Shown here in pieces: positions 1 through 6,898 of a stretch of 16,656 nt of DNA. How positions within the stretch are numbered: the first letter of the stretch is position 1; each line of letters opens with the position of its first letter. This DNA comes from Elusimicrobia bacterium CG03_land_8_20_14_0_80_50_18 (GTDB lineage: Bacteria > CG03), in contig PEUP01000066.1 in NCBI GenBank assembly GCA_002780705.1, positions 1 to 16,656 of the forward strand. The letters are read 5' to 3'. The translations under genes and the position numbers were made by a program. Below the pieces are notes generated by a model. That model did not search any database and was not told where the DNA came from. It worked only from the letters and a program-made list of their open reading frames with translations.

Positions 1-7
1 AGCGGAG

Positions 8-201
8 TTAATCAAGCATTTTTCGTTCAAAATAGGTTCGAGCTTCGTTCAGCAATTGCGACCAGTTTTTCTGTTGTCGGCGGCTGTCGGGGCCCGCGGC
101 ATTTCATCTTTATTAAAATCTTCCTGCTCACCGGCTTGTCCGCGGCTTTTGATGTTGTCAAATGTCAACCTCCCTGCCGTCAGGCAGGAATCTGGCCCCA
201 T
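8..201 (-). pseudogene. possible decayed minus-strand small gene (unrecognised)
   Basis: Read on the minus strand from the ATG at 201-199, an open frame runs through the hydrophilic stretches DNIKSRGQAGEQEDFNKDE and MPRAPTAADNRK. In the present frame it then stops after TGRNC. If the A5 run near 66-70 (T5 on the + strand) had one more A, the frame would continue as NWSQLLNEARTYFERKMLD and stop at TAA (10-8), which looks like a natural protein end. The GGCAGG palindrome at 173-188 lies inside it and encodes DSCLTAGR. I do not recognise a family and see no convincing ribosome binding site. It could be a broken gene, a gene with a homopolymer error, or chance. Confidence 0.25.
173..188. repeat. 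GGCAGG palindromic repeat, copy 1
   Basis: Arms CCTGCC and GGCAGG with loop GTCA. Together with the two following A residues it is the exact reverse complement of the copy at 16507-16524, and it shares its arms with the longer palindrome at 3814-3837. It belongs to a dispersed intergenic palindrome family in this genome. Confidence 0.7.
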
Positions 202-206
202 GAAAG

Positions 207-235
207 TTGCGATGATTTAAGGGTTTTGCTACAAT
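207..235 (+). promoter_or_regulatory. promoter of the TIGR03546 operon, leaderless geometry
   Basis: A TTGCGA -35 (207-212) and a TACAAT -10 (230-235) are separated by 17 bp. The ATG at 242 lies only 6 nt past the -10, so transcription would begin at or next to the start codon. No Shine-Dalgarno sequence is present, which fits a leaderless mRNA. Confidence 0.6.
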
Positions 236-241
236 ACATAT

Positions 242-781
242 ATGCCTCTGATAAAATATTTTTTTAAGTTCCTGAAAGCGCTTAACTCCAACGCCGGGGC
301 GGGGCAGGTCGCTCTGGGAATGACTTTCGGTATGATTTTGGGAATCATTCCGGTTTCCGCTCTGCACTGGTGGCTGATACTCGTCCTGATGTATGTGCTA
401 AACTCCAATCTCGCCGCCGGGGCGGTGTTTATGGCGGTCTTTAAGCTCGCCGGTATGGCTTTGGCCCCCGTCTTTGACAGCGTCGGATACGCCGTTCTCA
501 CGACGCCCGGCCTTGAATTTTTTTTCACCGAACTCTATAACATGCCCATAGTCCCCTTCAGCCGCTACTACAACACCGTTGTCATGGGCGCGACGCTGAT
601 TTCCCTGATACTTTTTGTCCCCGCGTTTTTTGTTTTCCGCCTTATGGTGAAAGGCTACCGCGCCGGCGTGCGGGATAAACTGGCGGAGACCAGAATATTC
701 AAAACTTTTATGAAACTGCCTCTCGTGGGCAAGATAGTCAAACTCTACAACAAGGCCAACAGCGTAGGGGATGCCCTCTGA
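242..781 (+). CDS. TIGR03546 family membrane protein (DUF2062-like)
   Basis: A 179-residue inner-membrane protein of unknown function. After a short basic N-terminus, about four hydrophobic segments are visible: roughly residues 25-40 (with GMTFGMILGIIP), 42-60, 62-80 and 115-137. A basic amphipathic tail (KLPLVGKIVKLYNKANS) follows and probably lies in the cytoplasm. The glycine/proline-rich first segment and the length match TIGR03546, which is usually encoded next to TIGR03545 in genomes with an outer membrane. Here its TGA stop overlaps the next gene's ATG by one base, so the two are translationally coupled. The start has no ribosome binding site but sits just after a -10 box. The family assignment is from memory of its sequence; the function is unknown, and a role at the envelope is inference. 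Confidence 0.8.
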   Translation: MPLIKYFFKFLKALNSNAGAGQVALGMTFGMILGIIPVSALHWWLILVLMYVLNSNLAAGAVFMAVFKLAGMALAPVFDSVGYAVLTTPGLEFFFTELYNMPIVPFSRYYNTVVMGATLISLILFVPAFFVFRLMVKGYRAGVRDKLAETRIFKTFMKLPLVGKIVKLYNKANSVGDAL

Positions 782-2622
782 TGCGCTGGAAATTTTTCAT
801 ACCCATAGCAGTGATCTTCGGCGGCCTCGCCGCTTTTTACGCCTTTGGCATGGACGCCGTGGCGGCGAAAGGCATGGAAAAAGTCCTGGCAACAATCTTC
901 AACGCTCGCGCGGAAGTCACGGGAGTTGACATCAGCCTCATCAAAGGCCGGGTGAAGATAGGCAGGATCATCGTCGCTGACGCGGACAATCCCATGTTCA
1001 ATCTTTTTGAATCCGGCCGTATGGTCATGGACACGCCCGTCAAAGCGCTGCTGATGCAGAGACTGGTGATAGAGGAAGCTTCAATAAAGGATGTATCGTG
1101 GGGAGCGCCGAGAAAAACATCCGGCGCTCTTAAAAAAGACAAGCCGGAGGGCGAAGCCGCGAAGAAGCCCGTGAAGAAAGTCTCCGCGGAGAAGGAAGGC
1201 GCCGCCGAAAGCAAGCCGCTTCTCGCCGCGGCCGATGTCAAATCGGTAGGCGCAGATTATTTTGAAAATCAGAAGGTAATGTTCAAAAGCCCTAAGCTCG
1301 CCGAAGGGGCTACAGCGAAGGCGGATGAGCTGAAGAACAAATGGGAACCTAAACTGGACGAGGTGTCGGTTCAGCTCAAGCAGGCGGAGGCCGCCGCCGG
1401 AGAGATAAAAAAAATAGACACCTCACGCCTTGAGACCGCGGGTGAAATCGCCTCGGCGCTCAAGATATTGAGGGACAACTCAAAGGTGATCAAAACCGCC
1501 GTTGACAGCGCCAATAATGTGAAAAAAGAATTTGACGCCGACACAAAAGCCGTACAGAAACTGAAAAACGATATCAGCGCCGCGCGGGAAGCGGACTGGA
1601 GACTTGTTTCGGCTCAGCTCAATGTGCCGGTCGGCACCCAGTTTCAGAGTTTCACCCAGGATATGCTGTCGGGCATATTGCACAAAAAGGCTGGCTCTTT
1701 CGCGCAATACATAGAGAAGGGTGTGGAAGTAATGGCGAAGATGAAAGAGCAGGAAAAGAAAAAAGCCACGCCGAAACCGAAGAAGGAGAAATTTAAAGGG
1801 CGCGATGTGGTTTTCAAATCCATGCTTTTTCCGAAATTCCATCTGAAGCACGCGGAAATTTCGGTGAAGAAAGAGGAGCTTTCTCTTGAGGGGGAGCTGG
1901 TTAATTTCAGGACATCGCCGGAGAAATCTGAAAAGCCGGCGACTTTCAGGCTTGAAGGCAGACAGAACAGGGGAGGCATAAAAATTTCCGGTGTCATAGA
2001 CAACAGGACTCCGGGCGGGGAGAAAAGCAAGGTTTTTTTCAGGGGCATCGATTTTCCGCTTGAGGGCGCTTCCGGCTCCATACCCTATGTCAAGCTGAAT
2101 GATTTCAACGGCATCTACAATGTTGATCTGGATTATTTCGCTCCGGCCGGCGCGAAAGCCGAAGTGAATCTGAACATCAGGATAAGGGATATGAAAGTGA
2201 GCGGTGATGAAAAAGATCTTGTCACGGGCCTCGTCATTGACGCGATAAGGGCAACTCCGGAACTTGTCATAGAGGGCACAATCACAGGCGGCGCCGGAAA
2301 ATTTTCGTCAAATCTTGATAATGTCCTTTCAAAGAAGGTGAAAGAGCGTATCAGCGCTGAAATCGCCGCGTCGCAGAAAAAAGCCCGCGAAAGTTTTGAT
2401 GCGTATATAGGCGGGTATGAAAAGACGGCCTTCGCCTCACTGGACGCTTTCAAAGATTCTTACGAATCAAAAATAAAAGGGGTATCCGGCAAAGCTCAGT
2501 CATACGATAAGGTCGCGGATTCCTATGAAAAACAAATAGAGGACAGAAAAAAAGAGATACGGGATAAAGAGGCCGATAAAGTCAAAGACAAGGCGAAGGG
2601 CCTCTTCAAAAAACTGCGTTAG
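781..2622 (+). CDS. TIGR03545 family envelope protein (AsmA-like N-terminus)
   Basis: A 613-residue protein with one N-terminal membrane anchor (about residues 5-24) and the rest presumably in the periplasm. The first 115 residues resemble the start of AsmA-like lipid-transfer proteins: SLIKGRVKIGRI, then NPMFNLFE, then the PRKTSGAL signature typical of TIGR03545. Residues about 120-340 are Lys/Glu/Ala-rich and likely coiled coil. Residues about 345-530 look like beta-strand repeats (FHLKHAEIS, LEGELVNF, VNLNIRIRDMKV). The tail is again charged coiled coil ending in KGLFKKLR. It overlaps TIGR03546 by one base, and pyruvate kinase follows after 10 nt. The family is known mainly as a two-gene pair with TIGR03546. 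A role in outer-membrane lipid or envelope homeostasis is inference from the AsmA resemblance. Confidence 0.8.
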   Translation: MRWKFFIPIAVIFGGLAAFYAFGMDAVAAKGMEKVLATIFNARAEVTGVDISLIKGRVKIGRIIVADADNPMFNLFESGRMVMDTPVKALLMQRLVIEEASIKDVSWGAPRKTSGALKKDKPEGEAAKKPVKKVSAEKEGAAESKPLLAAADVKSVGADYFENQKVMFKSPKLAEGATAKADELKNKWEPKLDEVSVQLKQAEAAAGEIKKIDTSRLETAGEIASALKILRDNSKVIKTAVDSANNVKKEFDADTKAVQKLKNDISAAREADWRLVSAQLNVPVGTQFQSFTQDMLSGILHKKAGSFAQYIEKGVEVMAKMKEQEKKKATPKPKKEKFKGRDVVFKSMLFPKFHLKHAEISVKKEELSLEGELVNFRTSPEKSEKPATFRLEGRQNRGGIKISGVIDNRTPGGEKSKVFFRGIDFPLEGASGSIPYVKLNDFNGIYNVDLDYFAPAGAKAEVNLNIRIRDMKVSGDEKDLVTGLVIDAIRATPELVIEGTITGGAGKFSSNLDNVLSKKVKERISAEIAASQKKARESFDAYIGGYEKTAFASLDAFKDSYESKIKGVSGKAQSYDKVADSYEKQIEDRKKEIRDKEADKVKDKAKGLFKKLR

Positions 2623-2632
2623 GCGGAATTTT

Positions 2633-3682
2633 ATGCTCATGGACGGAACACAGATAATAGCCACGATAGGCCCACCGACGCTGCGAAAGATCAAAGAGCT
2701 CCGCGGTGCCGGCATGGACGGCCTGCGCATAAACAGCTCGCACGGTTCGGCTGATCAGCATGAGAAAATCATCGCTTCCGCGCGTAAAATCAGCAAAGGG
2801 CCTTTTATAATATACGACATCAAGGGCCCGAAGATAAGGCTCGGGGATATACCCTTTCCCGTCAATCTCAAAACAGGGCAGAAAATCCTTCTGAGAACGG
2901 GCATGAGCGAAAAGAACGGCTGGCCTTTTACCAAAGATTCCGCCGACGGCATTCCCGTGGCGTTTCCGCTCTTTCACAAATATGTCAAAAAAGGCGACAG
3001 GCTGCTGATAGACGACGGCCTCATAGGTATGAAAGTTGAGAAGGTGACAGGCCGCAGAATATTCTGCGAAGTGCTCTACGGCGATATCCTCCGCTCGAGG
3101 AAGGGCGTCAATCATCCCGACACCGTCATTGATTTCCCTTATACGGTTGACGCGGATATTCCTCTCATAGCTTTTGCCGTAAGGCACGGCGCGGATTACA
3201 TCGCGGATTCCTTCGTGCGCAACGCTGATGATGTTTCGGAACTCCGCGGCCGGCTCAGGGGCACGGGCATAAAAATCATTTCCAAGATTGAGAATCCCGA
3301 AGGCGTGAACAATTTTGACGCCATACTTAAAAAAACGGACGCCGTGATGATAGCCCGCGGCGACCTCGGCGTGGAGCTGGACCCATGGGAGATACCGGAA
3401 TTGCAGAAAGTTATGATAGAAAAGTGCAACAGAGCGGGGAAGCCCGTCATAACGGCCACGCAGATGCTGGAGTCCATGATAGACGACCCCAGGCCGTCGC
3501 GAAGCGATGTGTCGGACATAGCAAACGCCATCTACGACGGGACCGACGCCGTGATGCTCTCCGGCGAAACATCCGCCGGCAAATATCCCGTGCTCTGCGT
3601 TGATATGATGAAAAAAATAATCAGGAAAACCGAGTCCACCGCCCGTTACAAAAAGTTAGTCAAAATCCGTTCCCCGCTTTAA
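2633..3682 (+). CDS. pyk: pyruvate kinase, short form without C-terminal domain
   Basis: Makes pyruvate and ATP from phosphoenolpyruvate and ADP, the last step of glycolysis, in the cytoplasm. The catalytic TIM barrel with inserted B domain is complete. R32/N34/S36 lie in RINSSHG, D62 and K64 in YDIKGPKIR, K218 and E220 in ISKIEN, D244 in ARGDLGVE, then TATQMLESM and DGTDAVMLSGETSAGKYP. It ends at residue 349 with a natural TAA, against about 470 for the usual enzyme, so the C-terminal domain that carries allosteric control is absent. The base after the stop shows no leftover of that domain. Position 67 is Lys where K+-dependent enzymes have Glu (GPEIR). Translation could start at 2633 or 2639; AGGCGG lies just upstream. 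It is 10 nt behind the TIGR03545 gene and probably co-transcribed. Confidence 0.9.
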   Translation: MLMDGTQIIATIGPPTLRKIKELRGAGMDGLRINSSHGSADQHEKIIASARKISKGPFIIYDIKGPKIRLGDIPFPVNLKTGQKILLRTGMSEKNGWPFTKDSADGIPVAFPLFHKYVKKGDRLLIDDGLIGMKVEKVTGRRIFCEVLYGDILRSRKGVNHPDTVIDFPYTVDADIPLIAFAVRHGADYIADSFVRNADDVSELRGRLRGTGIKIISKIENPEGVNNFDAILKKTDAVMIARGDLGVELDPWEIPELQKVMIEKCNRAGKPVITATQMLESMIDDPRPSRSDVSDIANAIYDGTDAVMLSGETSAGKYPVLCVDMMKKIIRKTESTARYKKLVKIRSPL

Positions 3683-3794
3683 TACCCCCCGAAAAGACGC
3701 TTTGGAGCGATACAGGGAAATTTAGGAGAAAAAATCGTAAAGAATTGCGACTGTCTGACGACCCCGTATAAAGGGAGCTGTGCCTTGCGAAGTA

Positions 3795-3838
3795 CGCCTA
3801 TGGCGGATTAAGCAACCTGCCTGCCGGCAGGCAGGTTT
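3795..3838. terminator. double hairpin with 24-bp perfect palindrome and T run
   Basis: A small hairpin (CGCC, loop TAT, GGCG; 3795-3805) is followed by a perfect 24-bp palindrome at 3814-3837 with 12-bp arms AACCTGCCTGCC. TTTAGATTTTTT follows (to about 3847). This could end the pyruvate kinase operon, although it starts 112 bp past the stop. The palindrome is also a longer member of the dispersed GGCAGG family seen at 173-188 and 16509-16524. The rest of 3683-3955 shows no gene; it includes AATTGCGACTGTC (about 3742), a motif I associate with dispersed transposon-end repeats. Confidence 0.55.
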
Positions 3839-3921
3839 AGATTTTTTATCCGTTAAAAATTTTCCGTCTAGCGAAAAAGCGATTTTCGTGGGGGGCATTT
3901 TCCGTTATATGGAATGTTTCT

Positions 3922-3950
3922 TTGATTTCGCGGCTGTAATTTTGTAAAAT
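3922..3950 (+). promoter_or_regulatory. promoter of the permease-YibE/F operon, leaderless geometry
   Basis: A TTGATT -35 (3922-3927), a 17-bp spacer and a TAAAAT -10 (3945-3950). The GTG start at 3956 is 5 nt past the -10 and no Shine-Dalgarno sequence precedes it. This is the same arrangement as at the promoter at 207-235. Confidence 0.55.
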
Positions 3951-3955
3951 ACGCC

Positions 3956-4570
3956 GTGGAACTGCAAAAAAAAATAGGTCTGGGAGGTGTTTTCTGCATC
4001 GCTTCGGGGGCGATGATATCTTCCGGTATTTTTGTGCTGCCCGGAATCGCTTTCGCCAAGGCGGGGCCCGCCGTAGTTCTGTCCTATGTCCTGGCCGGTA
4101 TTTTTGTCATTCCGACATTGTTCGCCACTTCAGAGCTTCTTACCGCGATGCCTAAAGCCGGCGGCGATTATTTTTACATAAGCCGCAGCATGGGCGCGGC
4201 AAGCGGCTTCCTCGCTGGACTGGCGAACTGGTTCTCCCTAAGCTGCAAGAGCGCTTTCGCTCTTGTGGGTATAGGGGCTTTCCTGACCATTATTTATCCG
4301 GATGCCCCGCAGTTCCAGATGGATTTCATTGCCGCGGCCTTCTGTGTTTTCTTTACTGTTATCAATCTCAGGGGTGTGCATCTCGTCGCGAAATATCAGA
4401 TATGGCTGGTATCCTTCCTTGCGGCCGTGTGTGTTATATATATTTTGCGCGGCGCCGTGGAAGTCCGGCTTGACCATTACAGAGGTTTTTTTGATGTCGG
4501 ATTACCCATGATTTTTTTCAACGGCCGGACTGGTTTTTGTGTCATTCGGCGGCGTCGCAAAGGTGGCTAG
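3956..4570 (+). CDS. APC-family amino acid permease, N-terminal part (frameshifted)
   Basis: N-terminal part of an amino acid/polyamine/organocation (APC) transporter with the LeuT-type fold. The first membrane helix carries the family signature GAMISSGIFVLPG (about residues 18-30), then SELLTAMPKAGGDYFYISR, the conserved stretch between helices 2 and 3. Five to six membrane segments are visible. Residues after about 187 (NGRTGFCVIRRRRKGG) are not family-like: the correct continuation, STAGLVFVSFGG, is in the +1 frame from 4518. Removing one T from the T7 run at 4512-4518 joins this fragment in frame to the next entry. The GTG start has no ribosome binding site and lies directly behind a promoter. 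The substrate cannot be read from sequence. Confidence 0.8.
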   Translation: MELQKKIGLGGVFCIASGAMISSGIFVLPGIAFAKAGPAVVLSYVLAGIFVIPTLFATSELLTAMPKAGGDYFYISRSMGAASGFLAGLANWFSLSCKSAFALVGIGAFLTIIYPDAPQFQMDFIAAAFCVFFTVINLRGVHLVAKYQIWLVSFLAAVCVIYILRGAVEVRLDHYRGFFDVGLPMIFFNGRTGFCVIRRRRKGG

Positions 4571-5813
4571 CATAGCTGAAGAGGTAAAAGATCCGACGAC
4601 AAACATACCTCTTGGAATGTTTCTGGCCTGGGCGGCGGTGGTTAGCATCTATGTGCTGGCTATTTTCGTGACCGTCGGGGTTATGGACGCGGAGGTGCTG
4701 AAGGGCACGCTCACGCCTTTGAGCAGCTCCGCGCGATGTTTTGCCGGAGCGCCCGGTATGGCGCTTCTCACTTTAGGCGCCGTAATGGCTTTTGTCTCCA
4801 CCGCTAACGCGGGCATAATGACGGCGTCCCGCGCGCCCCTGGCGATGAGCAGGGATAAGCTTTTGCCGGAGATGTTCACAATGATCAACCGTCACGGCGT
4901 GCCGCACTGGCCTGTCCTGCTGACATCCGCGTCAATGCTGATAATGATATTCGCCTTTGACATTGTTAAACTTGTCAAGGTTGCGTCCTCCACCATGATT
5001 ATATTGTTCATTTTCGCCAATCTGGCCGTGATAATCATGAGGGAGTCAAAGCTTCCCAATTACCAGCCTGTTCTGAAGGTCCCCATGTACCCTTATCTGC
5101 CGATAGCCGGTATACTAATCTATGCGGCGCTCATAGTGTCCATGGGGGCGTTTGCGATCACATCCAGCGCTGTGTTTTTCGGGGCGGCTCTGCTGTGGTA
5201 TCTGATCTATCCCTACAGGATAGAGGCCAAAAAATCGGCGCTAATCCATGTGGTTGAGAGGGTGATAGGCCGGCAGATACAGACGGACACTCTAAACCGC
5301 GAGCTCAAAGGCGTTCTGCGAGAGAGAGACAGCATAATGGAAGACCGCTTTGACAGGCTTGTAAAAGAATCTATGATCCTGGATATAGAGGATCAGCAGA
5401 GCGCGCATGAGCTGTTCAAAAAAGTGTCTTTGCTTTTCGGGCAACTGCTCAAACGCGACGCGGGGGAACTTTACGGCCAGTTTATTGAGCGTGAAAAAAT
5501 ATCGGCCACAGTTATAAAAAAAGGCCTGGCTATACCGCACATCATAATTGACGGAGAAAAATTTTTTACCATGATACTTGTCAGAGCGCGGAAAGGCATT
5601 ATATTTCCCGGCAGCCCTGAGCCGGTCAAAACGCTGTTTTTCATTGTGGCCAGCGGCGATGAGAGGAATTTTTATCTCAGGGCTCTGATGGCCATCGCTG
5701 AAATAGTGCAGGAAAAAGATTTTGAAAAGAAGTGGTCCGCCGCCGCCTCAAAGGCTGAGCTCGAGGATGTCATACTGCTTGCCAGCCGTAAGCGCGAAGA
5801 AGTGCTGAATTGA
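4539..5813 (+). CDS. APC-family permease C-terminal part fused to PTS EIIA-like domain
   Basis: Continuation of the permease from the preceding entry; its true coding begins at about 4518, since the ATG at 4539 is internal. Conserved VSFGGVAKVASIAEEVKDP marks the helix-6 region, and about six more membrane segments follow to residue 235. A linker rich in charged residues leads to a PTS EIIA type-2-like domain (about residues 268-424): FIEREKISATVIKKGLAIPH, where His334 is at the phosphorylated-histidine position, then PVKTLFFIVASGDERNFYLRAL. The rejoined protein would be about 618 residues. In PTS proteins this histidine takes phosphate from HPr; here a control of transport is plausible but inferred. 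The stop overlaps the next gene's TTG start. The frameshift may be real, an assembly error or a slippage site. Confidence 0.82.
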   Translation: MSFGGVAKVASIAEEVKDPTTNIPLGMFLAWAAVVSIYVLAIFVTVGVMDAEVLKGTLTPLSSSARCFAGAPGMALLTLGAVMAFVSTANAGIMTASRAPLAMSRDKLLPEMFTMINRHGVPHWPVLLTSASMLIMIFAFDIVKLVKVASSTMIILFIFANLAVIIMRESKLPNYQPVLKVPMYPYLPIAGILIYAALIVSMGAFAITSSAVFFGAALLWYLIYPYRIEAKKSALIHVVERVIGRQIQTDTLNRELKGVLRERDSIMEDRFDRLVKESMILDIEDQQSAHELFKKVSLLFGQLLKRDAGELYGQFIEREKISATVIKKGLAIPHIIIDGEKFFTMILVRARKGIIFPGSPEPVKTLFFIVASGDERNFYLRALMAIAEIVQEKDFEKKWSAAASKAELEDVILLASRKREEVLN

Positions 5814-6898
5814 GCAAAACCCTATACCTTCTCCTGTGCGCGCTTTTCTTATTCGTATCAGCTTCACGGGCATCTTCCGAATATGTGACCGGACGCTTAA
5901 TCAAGTCTTCGCCGTCGAGCGCCAACCACCAAATTGAAGAGACGGAATTTCTTGTCCTGAGCGGCAGATCAGGGGGCGCTGTGGTCCATGCCAGAAATTA
6001 TCTGTGGGATGATCCCGCTTACAACACGGTTCTACGCCCGGGTGATAAGGCAACGCTTAAGATAGATTACGGCATATCCGGAGAGATAGAGAGAGTGGCG
6101 ATAAAAGGCTACAGCAGGGGAAGGAGGCTCATATTTTTCCTTGCGGCTTTTATTCTGCTTCTTTTCGCTGTCATAGGCCGCCGCGCAGCCTCCGTCCTGG
6201 CGGCAATGACTTTCAACATTTTTATTTTCATCTCGGCCTTTGTGCCGGTTTTGAAAAGCGGATTTAATCCCGTGGCTGCCGTTTTTTTGTTTTCGGTCAT
6301 CAGCGCCGGAGTCACGCTCATCCTTATAACAGGCCTGAGTAAAAAAAGCGCCGCCGCCGCCGCCGGAACGGCCGGAAGCATTATTCTTGCCTCGCTTCTG
6401 GCTTTTGTTTTTTTGAAAGCCGCGCACATCAGCGGTTTTTATTCCGAGGGCGCCCGGAGGATAACGGCGATGACCCGCGCGGGCGGTATAGCCGAAATGG
6501 ATTTTTTTCTTCTCACCTCGGCCGCGATAATGCTCGCGGCTCTGGGAATGGCTGTTGATGTGAGCGTGGGTGTGGCCTCTTTCGTTCAGGAGCTCCATGA
6601 CGAGCGCTCCGATATGAGCGCCATCCAGCTCTGCCGGAGAGGTATTTCCGTCGGCGGCGACATGCTGGCGACGATGATCAACTCGCTCATATTCGTCTTT
6701 GCCGGAGCTTCTCTCCCTCTTGTTCTCAACGCGCGGATCAGCCGCGTGCCCTTTCTGAGGTTTATAAATTACGAGGTCGTTTCGGGCATAGCGCTCCATA
6801 GCCTTCTGGCGAGTTTCATCCTTATATTCACGATTCCCTCAACGGCCGCCGCCGCCGCTTATCTTTTCGCGGGGCGTGAAAAAAGGCGGAGGCCCTGA
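5810..6898 (+). CDS. YibE/F family membrane protein, first of a tandem pair
   Basis: A 362-residue polytopic membrane protein of the YibE/F family, function unknown. It has a signal-like N-terminus (LYLLLCALFLFVSASRASS), a soluble extracytoplasmic domain to about residue 100 ending in KIDYGISGEIERVAIKGYSRGRR, and about eight membrane helices. The family core is visible: ALGMAVDVSVGVASFVQEL, LCRRGISVGGDMLATMINSLIFVFAGASLPL. I take TTG at 5810 as the start because it overlaps the permease stop (TTGA) and gives the complete signal segment; the ribosome binding site (AAGAAG) is weak, so expression likely depends on translational coupling. It ends in a one-base overlap with a paralogue. Pairing of YibE and YibF as adjacent genes is known in Firmicutes; linkage to a permease-EIIA gene suggests a shared transport or regulatory role, by inference. 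Confidence 0.8.
   Translation: MSKTLYLLLCALFLFVSASRASSEYVTGRLIKSSPSSANHQIEETEFLVLSGRSGGAVVHARNYLWDDPAYNTVLRPGDKATLKIDYGISGEIERVAIKGYSRGRRLIFFLAAFILLLFAVIGRRAASVLAAMTFNIFIFISAFVPVLKSGFNPVAAVFLFSVISAGVTLILITGLSKKSAAAAAGTAGSIILASLLAFVFLKAAHISGFYSEGARRITAMTRAGGIAEMDFFLLTSAAIMLAALGMAVDVSVGVASFVQELHDERSDMSAIQLCRRGISVGGDMLATMINSLIFVFAGASLPLVLNARISRVPFLRFINYEVVSGIALHSLLASFILIFTIPSTAAAAAYLFAGREKRRRP

Noticed and set aside
3683..3955. Lost C-terminal domain of pyruvate kinase in the following non-coding DNA
   Set aside because: No frame there shows the expected alpha/beta sequence; the region is repeats, a terminator-like palindrome and a promoter.
6032..6799. 255-codon minus-strand open frame opposite the first YibE/F gene
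   Set aside because: Low-complexity charged sequence lying entirely within a clear membrane-protein gene on the other strand.
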